64,000 nt of DNA from an uncultured Dorea sp. (GCA_948602995.1 CAPEBR010000017.1:15011-79010); one strand, 5' to 3'. Shown: positions 33,188 to 41,632, counted from the first letter of the stretch. Numbers and translations: made by a program. Notes: generated from the letters alone by a model not told the origin.

Positions 33188-34627
33188 ATGGCAAAGGAAA
33201 AACTGGTAAAGAATATTACTCCCCGTGACAAAGACTTTGCGCAGTGGTATACAGATGTGGTGCGTGAAGCAGAACTGTGTGATTATTCAAGTGTAAAAGG
33301 ATGTCTGAACTATCTGCCGAATGGATATGCAATCTGGGAGCTGATACAGGCAGATCTTGACAGGCGCTTTAAAGAGACAGGGGTGGAAAATGTATCCCTT
33401 CCGCTTCTGATCCCAGAGAGCCTTTTGGAAAAAGAAACCGAGCATATTGACGGATTTGCTCCAGAGGTTGCCTGGGTAACACATGGAGGTATGGAGAGAC
33501 TTCAGGAAAGGCTCTGCATCCGGCCGACTTCAGAGACGTTATTCTGTGATTTGTGGGCAAGGACGGTAAAGTCGCACAGAGACCTTCCGAAGGTGTGGAA
33601 CCAGTGGAATTCTGTACTCCGCTGGGAAAAAACTACAAGACCGTTCCTGCGCTCCAGAGAGTTTTTATGGCAGGAGGGACATACAATTCACGCAACCTAT
33701 GAGGAAGCAGAGGAGCGCACGATCCAGATGCTTCACGTATACGAGGATTGTTACAGAGAGACACTGGCAATTCCTTTTGTATCAGGACGAAAGGCAGAAC
33801 ATGAAAAATTTGCCGGAGCCCAGGACACTTACACTATCGAGGCACTGATGCATGATGGAAAAGCACTGCAGTCTGCTACAAGTCATTTCTTTGGGAACGA
33901 TTTCCCAGATGCATTCGGAATCAAGTATGTAGATAAGAACAATGAGCTCCACAGCGTGTATGAGACCTCATGGGGATGGTCCACAAGGAGCATCGGCGGA
34001 CTGATCATGGTTCACAGTGATGATGATGGTTTGGTTCTGCCACCCCATGTAGCGCCAGTTGAATGCCGTGTAATCCCCATTGCCCAGCATAAAGAGGGCG
34101 TGCTTGACAGAGCATACGCATTATTTGATGAACTGAAAAAGGCAGGCTACAGAGTGAAGATTGATGCTTCTGAGAAGAGCCCTGGCTGGAAGTTCGCAGA
34201 GCAGGAGATCCTTGGAATCCCAGTCCGTATTGAGATTGGACCGAAAGATATAGAGAACAACCAGGTTGTAGTTGTTCGCCGTGACAACCGTGAGAAGACC
34301 ATTGTACCGTTGCCGGAGATTGCTGTAAAACTCCGTGACATCCTGGAGACCATGCAGCACGAGATGTACGACAGAGCAAAAGAATTCCTGGATAGCCACA
34401 TTGATACAGCAGTTACCATGGATGAGATGGAAGAAAAGTTCAAGGCAAACCGTGGATTCGTAAAAGCCTGCTGGTGTGGAGATCCGGAGTGCGAAGGCGA
34501 AGTAAAGTATGTGACTGGCGGCGCTGCCACCAGATGTCTGATTGAAGACGAAGAGATGATATCAGATAAATGCATCTGGTGCGGAAAGCCGGCAAAGCAT
34601 ATGGCATATTGGGGGAAATCTTACTAA
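33188..34627 (+). CDS. proS: Prolyl-tRNA synthetase, eukaryote/archaea-like type
   Basis: A 479-residue class II synthetase without the INS editing domain found in the 570-residue bacterial form. Motif 2 region RWEKTTRPFLRSREFLWQEGHT, TSWGWSTRSIGGLIMVHSDDDGLVLPP (motif 3), an anticodon-binding domain and a C-terminal zinc-type region (CWCGDPEC ... CIWCGKPAKHMAYWGKSY) define the archaeal-type ProRS. It charges tRNA-Pro. AAGGAGAAGAG precedes the start. It is controlled by the T-box upstream. Confidence 0.96.
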   Translation: MAKEKLVKNITPRDKDFAQWYTDVVREAELCDYSSVKGCLNYLPNGYAIWELIQADLDRRFKETGVENVSLPLLIPESLLEKETEHIDGFAPEVAWVTHGGMERLQERLCIRPTSETLFCDLWARTVKSHRDLPKVWNQWNSVLRWEKTTRPFLRSREFLWQEGHTIHATYEEAEERTIQMLHVYEDCYRETLAIPFVSGRKAEHEKFAGAQDTYTIEALMHDGKALQSATSHFFGNDFPDAFGIKYVDKNNELHSVYETSWGWSTRSIGGLIMVHSDDDGLVLPPHVAPVECRVIPIAQHKEGVLDRAYALFDELKKAGYRVKIDASEKSPGWKFAEQEILGIPVRIEIGPKDIENNQVVVVRRDNREKTIVPLPEIAVKLRDILETMQHEMYDRAKEFLDSHIDTAVTMDEMEEKFKANRGFVKACWCGDPECEGEVKYVTGGAATRCLIEDEEMISDKCIWCGKPAKHMAYWGKSY

Positions 34628-34629
34628 AG

Positions 34630-34686
34630 TTGGGGACGGGGCAAAATTAAAAATGCCCCGTCCCAGATTGAAAATACCCTGTCCCT
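34630..34686. repeat. REP unit 6, left of the transposase gene
   Basis: A palindrome with GGGGACGGGGC and GCCCCGTCCC arms (34630-34664), then the half-site CCCTGTCCC (34678-34686). This is the reverse complement of the doublet order seen elsewhere. Confidence 0.85.
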
Positions 34687-34717
34687 TTTGAGAGGATTCT
34701 CAGAAAGGAGGGAAGGA

Positions 34718-35497
34718 ATGCCAAGAAAAGCGAGACGAATAAGTAAGACCGGCTGCTATCATGTGATAGTCAGAGGATTGAACAAGTCAGCGATCTTTAA
34801 GAGCAAGTCTGAGAAGACAAGAATCTTGAACCTAATTAAAGAGAATATGGAAGGATACAATGTGTTGGTTTACGCATATTGTATCATGTCTAATCATCTT
34901 CATTTATTAATCAAAGCAGAGTTAGATGACCTTGCATCATTTATGTCAAGAATTTCAACAAGTTTCGCCCATTACTATAACTACAGACACAGCAGAGCAG
35001 GCACTGTATTTCAGGACCGGTATCGGAGCCAGTGCATTGAAAGCGAAAGCTACTTTTGGAACTGTCTTAGATATATCCACTTAAATCCAGTAAAAGCAGG
35101 AATCTGCAGATATATGGAGGACTATACTTATAGCAGTATAGGGGAATATTCCGGTCCCGGTGAGGAAGACAAAGAGATTTTATCGGAGGAAGCGCATAAA
35201 AGGATAAAAGAGAGGTTTCAGACACAAAAAGAGCTTATGGATTTTCATAAGCGGAGGGACAGATATTTCTTTTACGATATGCCAGAGGATGAGTTTTTAC
35301 ACCGAAAAGAAATTTCATGGGATATTTTAAGGGAAATGGAATGTGAATTAAAGCTTCCTGCAAAAGAGATTTTGGATTATACTAAGACCAGGGGTAAGTT
35401 CGAAAAGGAATTAAAGGACTTATTCAAGATTTCAACACGGTCAGTAAAGGAACTGAGGGAAGCGATCGAAAAGGAGTTAAAAAAGGATGTATGCTAA
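34718..35497 (+). CDS. REP-associated tyrosine transposase (RAYT, TnpA-REP family)
   Basis: The start at 34718 has AAGGAGGG 6-13 bases upstream. About 259 residues, one Y1 transposase domain with the HUH pair H60-L-H62 in YCIMSNHLHLLIKAE, the G-T-V-F-Q-D-R-Y-R-S block (95-104) and catalytic Y119 in CLRYIHLNPVKAGI. A further C-terminal region of about 100 residues is rich in Lys and Glu and may bind the REP hairpins. RAYTs are single-copy domesticated relatives of IS200/IS605 transposases that nick and join single-stranded REP DNA. All catalytic residues are intact, and REP arms in opposite orientation flank the gene, so it is the likely agent spreading this window's palindromes (inference). 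Confidence 0.92.
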   Translation: MPRKARRISKTGCYHVIVRGLNKSAIFKSKSEKTRILNLIKENMEGYNVLVYAYCIMSNHLHLLIKAELDDLASFMSRISTSFAHYYNYRHSRAGTVFQDRYRSQCIESESYFWNCLRYIHLNPVKAGICRYMEDYTYSSIGEYSGPGEEDKEILSEEAHKRIKERFQTQKELMDFHKRRDRYFFYDMPEDEFLHRKEISWDILREMECELKLPAKEILDYTKTRGKFEKELKDLFKISTRSVKELREAIEKELKKDVC

Positions 35498-35501
35498 TTA
35501 G

Positions 35502-35556
35502 GGACAGGGTATAATCAATCTGGGACGGGGCATTTTTAATTTTACCCCGTCCCCAA
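35502..35556. repeat. REP unit 7, right of the transposase gene
   Basis: Half-site GGGACAGGG (35502-35510), then the palindrome GGGACGGGGCA...TACCCCGTCCCC (35523-35556). Its last bases overlap the AAAGGAGG ribosome site of cca. Confidence 0.88.
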
Positions 35557-35570
35557 AGGAGGTTAACAGG

Positions 35571-36911
35571 ATGAATTATATAAAAATCGAATTGCCTAAA
35601 AAGGTGAGTGGGATTATTGCAACTTTACAAAGGCATGGCTTTGAGGCATATGCAGTCGGAGGGTGTGTCCGGGATTCTCTCCTGGGCAGAATCCCCGAAG
35701 ACTGGGATATTACGACTTCTGCTATGCCAAAGGAGACAAAGGCGCTGTTTGGACGTACCGTTGATACCGGTATTCAGCACGGGACGGTTACGGTTCTCGC
35801 CGGAGGTGAGGGATTTGAGGTGACAACCTACCGGATTGATGGAAAATATGAGGACAGCCGTCATCCGAAGGAGGTGACTTTTACAAGAAGCCTTAAGGAA
35901 GATCTGCTGCGCCGGGATTTTACGATTAATGCCATGGCATATAACGAGGAGGATGGGATTGTCGATTTATTCGGGGGAATGGATGATCTGAAAAGAGGGA
36001 TCATACGGTGCGTGGGAAATGCGATAGAGCGGTTTTCGGAGGATGCGCTTCGTATTCTCCGGGGCATCCGGTTCGCGGCCCAGCTTGGTTTTTCGATTGA
36101 GGAAGAGACGCGATGGGGCATGAAATACCTTGCGCCTACACTTCAGAATATTAGTGCTGAGAGGATACAGGTGGAGCTTTTGAAGCTTCTTTTGTCTGAC
36201 CAGCCAGGACTCTTGCGGGATGCTTATGAGCTTGGCATAACGAAAGAATTTCTTCCAGAGTTTGACGTTTTAATGGGAACAACGCAGGAAACTCCGCATC
36301 ATATGTATAATGTAGGCGACCATACGATTCATGCAATGGAAAATGTGCGTGCAGATAAGATATTACGGCTGACCATGCTGCTCCACGATATGGGTAAGCC
36401 TGCGTTAAAAACTATAGATGAAACAGGGCAGGCACATTTTAAAAAGCATGCGATAGAAAGCGAAAAAATTGCAGAGAGAATATTGAAAAGGCTTAAATTT
36501 GACAATGACACCATTCGTAAGGTGACAAAGCTTGTATTATATCATGATTACCGTATGCCTGCCGCGGCAAAAAATGTCCGCCGTGCCATGAATAAGATTA
36601 GCGAAGAGCTATTTCCTTATTATATGGAAATACGCCGTGCTGATGTACTCGCCCAAAGTATGTACAGACGGGAAGAGAAGATAAGGAACCTGGATGAGAT
36701 TGAAAAGATCTATCAGGAGATTGTAGAAGCGGGTCAGTGCGTGACATTAAAAGAGCTGGCAGTATCCGGGCGGGATCTTATGGAGACAGGGATGAGACCG
36801 GGAAAGGAGATGGGAGAGAAGCTGAACGAGTTGTTGGAGATTGTAATCGAAAATCCGGAGATGAATACAAAGGAAAAGCTTTTAGGCTATTTGGGGACGG
36901 GGTATTTTTAA
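35571..36911 (+). CDS. cca: CCA tRNA nucleotidyltransferase
   Basis: A 446-residue class II enzyme adding or repairing the 3' CCA of tRNA. The head domain has YAVGGCVRDSLLGRIPEDWDITT (Gly-rich loop and D-x-D metal site), RRDFTINAMAYN and the EDALRILRGIRFAAQLGF neck motif; an HD-like domain follows (VGDHTIHAMENV, LLHDMGKP). This matters because the tRNA-Cys in the window lacks an encoded CCA. AAAGGAGG is supplied partly by the upstream REP. The last residues L-G-T-G-Y-F and the stop are read from REP palindrome 8. Confidence 0.94.
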   Translation: MNYIKIELPKKVSGIIATLQRHGFEAYAVGGCVRDSLLGRIPEDWDITTSAMPKETKALFGRTVDTGIQHGTVTVLAGGEGFEVTTYRIDGKYEDSRHPKEVTFTRSLKEDLLRRDFTINAMAYNEEDGIVDLFGGMDDLKRGIIRCVGNAIERFSEDALRILRGIRFAAQLGFSIEEETRWGMKYLAPTLQNISAERIQVELLKLLLSDQPGLLRDAYELGITKEFLPEFDVLMGTTQETPHHMYNVGDHTIHAMENVRADKILRLTMLLHDMGKPALKTIDETGQAHFKKHAIESEKIAERILKRLKFDNDTIRKVTKLVLYHDYRMPAAAKNVRRAMNKISEELFPYYMEIRRADVLAQSMYRREEKIRNLDEIEKIYQEIVEAGQCVTLKELAVSGRDLMETGMRPGKEMGEKLNELLEIVIENPEMNTKEKLLGYLGTGYF

Positions 36912-36928
36912 AATTACCCCGTCCCCAA
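36891..36928. repeat. REP palindrome 8, forming the end of cca
   Basis: TTGGGGACGGGGTA and TACCCCGTCCCCAA around a TTTTTAAAAT-type centre. The central TAA (36909-36911) is the cca stop. Confidence 0.9.
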
Positions 36929-36996
36929 CTGGTCTTTTTCGGGGAATCTCTGCATAGGATAGAGAGAATATGTAAAGTAAAGTGCAGGGGATTGTT

Positions 36997-37998
36997 ATGC
37001 AGGACTATGAACTGAACAGTATATTAGAACAATATGATATCGCAGTATCCGGCACCCGCAAAACCAGGGGTGCTATTTTATGCGACACGGATAAAGGACT
37101 TTTTTTGTTGAAGGAAGTGGACATCTCACAGGCAAAAGTACCTGCACTTCTCGGATTGTATGAGCACTTGGAAGATCAGGGTTATACCCAGGCCGATTTT
37201 CCGGTGAAGAACAGGGAAGGCGAGTACATAAGCCTTACAGAAGAGGGGAGCAGGTTTATGCTTAGGAGGTGGGCTTCTGGCAGAGAGTGCGATATACGTA
37301 AGGCTTCGGAGCTTCTGAAGGCATCGGGCAATCTGGCTAAGCTCCATATCTTAATGCGCGGCGGATCCGGACAAAGGGCTCCGGCTGCAGTGCCCATGAA
37401 GGAGGAATACATGCGGCACAACCGGGAGCTTAAAAAGGTGCGGAAATTCATGAGGAGTGTATCTCCGAAAGGAGAATTCGAATTTGCTTTTTTGAAATAT
37501 TTTGACAGTATGTACCAGTGGGCAGATGCGGCAGTAAATCTTTTGGAAAATTCTGACTATGAAAAACTTTATAAAGAAAGTATTGAGTTGTCTCGCGTAA
37601 CTCATGGGGAATACAATTACCATAATATTATGATGGGAGCGTCGCCGTCCTCCGGGATTCTTATGACGACGAATTTCGAAAGGTGTAAAAAGGATGTGCA
37701 ATTAGAGGATCTGTATTATTTCCTCAGGAAGGTGCTGGAAAAGCAGGGGTGGAAGGAGCGTCTTGGAGACAATATTATTAACGCTTATTCTGCTATTAAG
37801 CCTGTCAGTAGTGCGGAAATGGAGTACTTGAAGATACGCTTCATTTATCCGGAAAAGTTCTGGAAGGTTGCGGATTCCTACTATCGCTCAAATAAGGCAT
37901 GGATTTCTGCGAAAAGTATTGAAAAGATAAATGTTGCGATACGTCAGACAGAAGAAAAGGAGCGATTTTTAAATCATATTTTTTCTTTTTGCATGTAA
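36997..37998 (+). CDS. CotS-family (aminoglycoside-phosphotransferase-like) protein
   Basis: The start at 36997 has CAGGGG 7 bases upstream. About 333 residues. The N-terminal lobe (TRKTRGAILCDTDKGLFLLKEV) and the C-terminal block VTHGEYNYHNIMMG match the CotS/YtaA/APH-fold family, though the usual catalytic H-G-D-x-x-x-x-N reads H-G-E-Y-N-Y-H-N. Family members are spore-coat proteins in Bacillus. The stop codon is part of the 8-bp target duplication of the element inserted directly after it. Confidence 0.75.
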   Translation: MQDYELNSILEQYDIAVSGTRKTRGAILCDTDKGLFLLKEVDISQAKVPALLGLYEHLEDQGYTQADFPVKNREGEYISLTEEGSRFMLRRWASGRECDIRKASELLKASGNLAKLHILMRGGSGQRAPAAVPMKEEYMRHNRELKKVRKFMRSVSPKGEFEFAFLKYFDSMYQWADAAVNLLENSDYEKLYKESIELSRVTHGEYNYHNIMMGASPSSGILMTTNFERCKKDVQLEDLYYFLRKVLEKQGWKERLGDNIINAYSAIKPVSSAEMEYLKIRFIYPEKFWKVADSYYRSNKAWISAKSIEKINVAIRQTEEKERFLNHIFSFCM

Positions 37999-38000
37999 TT

Positions 38001-38216
38001 GTTACAGCTCAGACCGAGCCATAGCGTAAGCTCTGCAAGGGTGTCTGCCCCATTGCTGAAAGTGGTTCTAAATGGGCAGGTGGTTTACTGTTCACACAGG
38101 TCTGTGCATTTACTGCACAGACCGTAAGAAAGTGATTCGGGAGTGAGCAAATCCCATTCGCGGAGCGAATTTTAGATGGATTTGCGAATGTTACTGCTCA
38201 CGGAGTGAACCGCAAC
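38001..38216. mobile_element. Family-C miniature element, long copy, with 8-bp target duplication
   Basis: A 216-bp element bounded by ATGTAATT at 37993-38000 and again at 38217-38224. The ends are related inverted repeats, GTTACAGCTC at the left and GAACCGCAAC at the right. From 38083 on it matches, in reverse orientation, the 133-bp copy at 63777-63909 almost base for base. No coding region, so it is non-autonomous. Confidence 0.8.
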
Positions 38217-38255
38217 ATGTAATTGCAAAAATACGGATAAAACAATAGAATCACC

Positions 38256-38284
38256 TTGACAAACATTGTGAAAACAGTTATAAC
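38256..38284 (+). promoter_or_regulatory. Promoter of hup
   Basis: TTGACA and TATAAC are 17 bases apart, 54 bases before the start codon. Confidence 0.8.
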
Positions 38285-38337
38285 AGTAACTAAAGGCAAA
38301 AGCCCCAGAGTTAAAAACAAGAGGAGGAAATTTATCC

Positions 38338-38613
38338 ATGAACAAAACAGAATTAGTAGCAGCTATTGCCAGCCAGGCAGAAATATCAAAAAAAGATTCT
38401 GAAAAAGCATTAAAAGCTTTTGTTGATGTAGTTACAGCAGAACTGAAGAAGGACCGCAAGGTACAGTTAGTGGGATTTGGTACATTTGAGACGAGCACAA
38501 GGGCTGCAAGAGAGGGGAGAAATCCGCAGACAGGGGATACGATGAGAATTGACGCCTGCAGAGTTCCGAAGTTTAAAGCGGGTAAGGCATTAAAGGATGC
38601 TGTTAATGAGTAG
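38338..38613 (+). CDS. hup: HU-family DNA-binding protein
   Basis: A 91-residue HU protein beginning MNKTELVAAIASQAEISKKD. The signature VGFGTFETSTRAAREGRNPQTG lies in the beta arms, the usual place. It bends DNA and compacts the nucleoid as a dimer. GAGGAGG lies before the start. It has its own promoter and terminator and leads the conserved sporulation/division block. Confidence 0.97.
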   Translation: MNKTELVAAIASQAEISKKDSEKALKAFVDVVTAELKKDRKVQLVGFGTFETSTRAAREGRNPQTGDTMRIDACRVPKFKAGKALKDAVNE

Positions 38614-38636
38614 ATAACAGACTTGGTTTGAGAGCA

Positions 38637-38666
38637 GCAGGGAGGCTTTGGTCTCTCTGCTTTTTT
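38637..38666 (+). terminator. Terminator of hup
   Basis: GCAGGGAG pairs with CTCTCTGC, followed by TTTTTTG. Confidence 0.85.
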
Positions 38667-38712
38667 GTCTGACAGATATAAATTATGAATATTTATAGGA
38701 GGAACAGGGGAT

Positions 38713-38952
38713 ATGAGACTGGATAAATTTTTGAAGGTATCACGATTGATTAAGCGCAGAACAGTGGCAAATGAGGCGTGTGATGCGGGACGGGTCTTTG
38801 TAAACGGGAAAGCTTCCAAGGCTTCGGTAAAGGTAAAAGCAGGAGATATAATCGAAATCCAGTTTGGAACAAAGATGGTTAAGGTCGAGGTGCTGGATAT
38901 TCAGGAGACAACGAAGAAGGACGAAGCAAAAGAATTATATAGATATTTGTAA
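38713..38952 (+). CDS. rqcP: S4-domain RNA-binding protein, RqcP/YabO-like
   Basis: A 79-residue S4-domain protein: MRLDKFLKVSRLIKRRTVANEACDAG, GRVFVNGKASKAS and GDIIEIQFG. Its place before yabP and yabQ matches Bacillus YabO (RqcP), which helps RqcH extend stalled nascent chains with alanine tails on 50S subunits. AGGAGG precedes the start. Activity is inferred from the family and gene order. Confidence 0.88.
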   Translation: MRLDKFLKVSRLIKRRTVANEACDAGRVFVNGKASKASVKVKAGDIIEIQFGTKMVKVEVLDIQETTKKDEAKELYRYL

Positions 38953-38995
38953 TAAAAGGAAACAGCCTTTCATATGATTATTAAGAAAGGTTGTG

Positions 38996-39286
38996 ATGCG
39001 CATGGAAGAAAGAGTGATGCAGAAAAACCATAAACTCGTTGTAAATAATCGAAAAACGAGTATGGTAACAGGGGTTATAGACGTGCTTTCTTTTGATTTA
39101 AATGAAATACTTCTGGAGACGGAGCAGGGAATGATGATGGTAAAAGGGACAGATCTCCATGTTAACAGGCTGAGCCTTGAGAAGGGGGAGGTGGATCTGT
39201 CAGGGAACATTGACAGCATCTCATACTCCGATGTGCATGCAGGGGCCAGGCAGGGGGAAAATCTGCTTTCAAAGTTATTCAGGTAA
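38996..39286 (+). CDS. yabP: Sporulation protein YabP
   Basis: The start at 38996 has AAAGG 6 bases upstream. About 96 residues, with NRKTSMVTGVIDVLSFDLNEILLETEQGMMMVKGTDLHV, the YabP/YqfC-family core. YabP is needed for a mid stage of sporulation in Bacillus. It lies 7 bases before yabQ. Confidence 0.9.
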   Translation: MRMEERVMQKNHKLVVNNRKTSMVTGVIDVLSFDLNEILLETEQGMMMVKGTDLHVNRLSLEKGEVDLSGNIDSISYSDVHAGARQGENLLSKLFR

Positions 39287-39293
39287 TACGAAG

Positions 39294-39605
39294 ATGGCAG
39301 GAATTGAAAGAGAAGTAATTGTATTTGTCGTAGCGGTACTCGCAGGGGCAAGCATCAGACTTACATATAGATGTTTAACATGTTTCCGTGAAATTATAAA
39401 GCACAGCCTTATACTAATGGGAATAGAAGATCTTGTGTTTTGGTTCAGTGCAGCTATCTATTTGTTTATACAAATTTACCAAACAAATAGTGGTAGAATC
39501 CGATGGCATTTTATACTAGGTGTTGTGATTGGTGCTGTACTGATGTCGCTTCTAGTAAAAAAGTTGAAAAATTTTTGGAAGATTTTTTTGCGCAAAAAGT
39601 GTTGA
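39294..39605 (+). CDS. yabQ: Sporulation protein YabQ
   Basis: The start at 39294 follows the yabP stop; a longer frame starting inside yabP is not supported. About 103 residues with membrane helices (REVIVFVVAVLAGASIRL, ILMGIEDLVFWFSAAIYLFI and IRWHFILGVVIGAVLMSLLV). YabQ is a membrane protein required for spore cortex formation. Assignment rests on the LxWF..A core and on position after yabP. Confidence 0.85.
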   Translation: MAGIEREVIVFVVAVLAGASIRLTYRCLTCFREIIKHSLILMGIEDLVFWFSAAIYLFIQIYQTNSGRIRWHFILGVVIGAVLMSLLVKKLKNFWKIFLRKKC

Positions 39606-39689
39606 TAATCAATTTGAAAGAAGATAAGATAAGGATATTCCAGGGAGTTGAATTCGCCGGCGCGAAAGTCGGTATAAGGGTGAAATATT

Positions 39690-40025
39690 ATGAAACATGT
39701 AAGAAGCAAAAGCCGCAGAAGGCGGCAGAAGCGGTATGTAAGCCAGAACGCGAACCGGCACAGACGCAGCATGTTTGCAGTAGGTATTGTAATTCTGTTA
39801 TTAATGGCTGTTGTGTCTGCGAATGCTGTATCACTCCGCGAAAAGGACAGGATCTATCAGGCGCAGGAGGCAGAGCTTCGGAAGCAGATTGAAGATGAAA
39901 AAGAGCGCGCTTCTGAGATCGATGAGTTGGAAGAATACGTGGGAACAGATGAGTATGTCGAGGAAGTAGCGAAGGACAAGCTGGGACTGGTGAACAAAAA
40001 CGAGATCATCTTTAAGGCAAAGTGA
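39690..40025 (+). CDS. divIC: DivIC/FtsB-like septum formation initiator
   Basis: A 111-residue bitopic protein: a very basic N-terminal tail (RSKSRRRRQKR), one membrane helix (FAVGIVILLLMAVVSANAV), a coiled coil (AELRKQIEDEKERASEIDELEEY) and the closing YVEEVAKDKLGLVNKNEIIFK, typical of DivIC/FtsB. It works with FtsL and DivIB in the divisome. It lies 85 bases after yabQ and is followed by a terminator. Confidence 0.88.
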   Translation: MKHVRSKSRRRRQKRYVSQNANRHRRSMFAVGIVILLLMAVVSANAVSLREKDRIYQAQEAELRKQIEDEKERASEIDELEEYVGTDEYVEEVAKDKLGLVNKNEIIFKAK

Positions 40026-40059
40026 CAGTAACAAGAGGACAAGAGAGAGGTACGGAAGA

Positions 40060-40092
40060 AAAAGCTTCGGGCAGTATGCCCGGAGCTTTTTC
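40060..40092 (+). terminator. Terminator after divIC
   Basis: AAGCTTCGGGCA pairs with TGCCCGGAGCTT around GTA, then TTTCC. Confidence 0.75.
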
Positions 40093-40102
40093 CGGGTTCC
40101 GG

Positions 40103-40202
40103 TTGGGGACGGGGCATTTTTAAAAATGCCCCGTCCCCAACTAAAAAAGGGACAGGTCATTTTAAATCTGGGACGGGGCGTTTTTAAAATCGCCCCGTCC
40201 CC
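40103..40202. repeat. REP doublet 9
   Basis: Palindromes 40103-40140 (TTGGGGACGGGGCA arms) and 40170-40202 (GGGACGGGGCG arms), with GGGACAGG between them. It lies between divIC and the shortened spoIIE. Confidence 0.9.
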
Positions 40203-40222
40203 AACCGAAGGGAGTATAGCGA

Positions 40223-41632
40223 ATGCCTGATTTGAAAGAGAGAGAGAAGAGCACCTTCCTGAATCCGTATGTTATCCAGATGGACAAGCTTGCAGATTCG
40301 CTGGGTCATCTGTCGGACACGTTTTTGAAGCTTGCGGACTACAGGAGGACATTTACGAAGGAAGAGAATGAGGATATGTTCCGTCGTGTTACGGAGAAGG
40401 TGTGTGAGAATTGTGAGAACAAGGAAGGGTGTCTGGGGGAGAGGCGGCTTGTGACCTATCACATGATGTATGAGATTCTGTGTGCTGTGGAGGAATATGG
40501 TGCGGAGCTGAATGTGGAACTTAAGAGGAGGCTTCAGAAGCAGTGTATTCTGGCGCCCCGGTTTCTGAGGGAGACACTGGAGACCTTTGAGAGTGCGAAG
40601 CAGAGGCTGGTATGGAATAATAAGCTGGTGCAGAACCGGGAGGGGTATGCGAAGCAGCTTGAGAATTTTGCAAAGACCATCCGGTATACGACACGGGAAC
40701 TGGACGCGGGGATTTTTGAGGATGAGCATCTAGAGAAGAAGATTAAGACGCATTTGCGGAAATCAGGGGTGAAGATGTTGTCTTCCGTGTTTTATATTAC
40801 GCCAAATGGGAAATATGAGATTCATCTTACAATTAAGGCAACCAAAGGGCATGTGGTTCCGGTTAAGGAGCTGGCGGCTGAGGTGGGGAGCCTTGTGGGG
40901 CGTATTATGATGCCGGAGCAGGGGGAGCGGCCCATTGTGGGAGATGAGTATTGTACAGTTACCTGTGTGGAGGGAGCCAGGTTTCATACATTACAGGGGA
41001 TTGCAAAGATCGGAAAGGACTGTGACCGGATTTCGGGAGATACTTTTCTTTTGACGGATCTTCCGGGAGGCAAGAAGGGAGCAGCGCTCTCAGACGGTAT
41101 GGGAGCCGGTGAGGAGGCGTTCAGGGAGAGCACTATGGTGGTAGAGCTTTTAGAAGAGCTTCTTGACGCCGGTTTTCCGGTAAAGACAGCCATCCAGCTT
41201 ATGAACACAGCGCTTGTGATTGGGCGGGAGGAGGTGCGTTTTTCAACAATTGATGTGTGCCTTTTTGATCTGTACAGCGGGGAATGCGAGTTCGTGAAGG
41301 CTGGCGCCGCTGCTACGTTTATTAAGAAGGAAGACAAGGTAGAAAAGATTCATTCGGCTGCGCTTCCCATAGGCGTAATACAGGATATTGAGATTGATAC
41401 ACAGACAAGGGAGCTGACCTCAGGGGATTTTGTGATTATGGTGACGGACGGGGTACTAGATGCACTTCCGCCTGCCAGGCAGGACAGCCTGATGAGTCAG
41501 TTTATCAGCGAGGCAGATATGCAGAACCCCAAGGAGCTTGCACACCACATTCTGGAGCGGGTATTGGAGTGTTCGGGGGAAAAACCGGTAGATGATATGA
41601 CGATTTTGGTAATAGGAGTGTGGAGAATCTAA
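40223..41632 (+). CDS. spoIIE: SpoIIE-like serine phosphatase lacking the membrane domain
   Basis: A 469-residue protein with the cytoplasmic half of SpoIIE: the regulatory region opening MDKLADSLGHLSDTFLKLAD with a CENCENKEGC cluster, then the PP2C phosphatase (about 250-468) with metal-binding ALSDGMGAGEEA, VMVTDGVLDAL and VDDMTILVI. Bacillus SpoIIE is about 827 residues with ten N-terminal membrane helices, none of which are here. SpoIIE dephosphorylates SpoIIAA to switch on sigma-F in the forespore. GAAGGGAG precedes the ATG, and the divIC-spoIIE-tilS-hpt-ftsH order supports the identity. Whether it still reaches the septum is unknown. Confidence 0.88.
   Translation: MPDLKEREKSTFLNPYVIQMDKLADSLGHLSDTFLKLADYRRTFTKEENEDMFRRVTEKVCENCENKEGCLGERRLVTYHMMYEILCAVEEYGAELNVELKRRLQKQCILAPRFLRETLETFESAKQRLVWNNKLVQNREGYAKQLENFAKTIRYTTRELDAGIFEDEHLEKKIKTHLRKSGVKMLSSVFYITPNGKYEIHLTIKATKGHVVPVKELAAEVGSLVGRIMMPEQGERPIVGDEYCTVTCVEGARFHTLQGIAKIGKDCDRISGDTFLLTDLPGGKKGAALSDGMGAGEEAFRESTMVVELLEELLDAGFPVKTAIQLMNTALVIGREEVRFSTIDVCLFDLYSGECEFVKAGAAATFIKKEDKVEKIHSAALPIGVIQDIEIDTQTRELTSGDFVIMVTDGVLDALPPARQDSLMSQFISEADMQNPKELAHHILERVLECSGEKPVDDMTILVIGVWRI

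Noticed and set aside
34688..35497. RAYT as an ordinary IS200/IS605 insertion sequence
   Set aside because: There is one Y1 gene with RAYT-type RYIHLNPVKAG and a C-terminal extension, no tnpB, and its ends match the dispersed REPs.
39177..39293. Long N-terminal extension of YabQ
   Set aside because: It would overlap yabP by over 100 bases; the ATG at 39294 gives the normal length and position.
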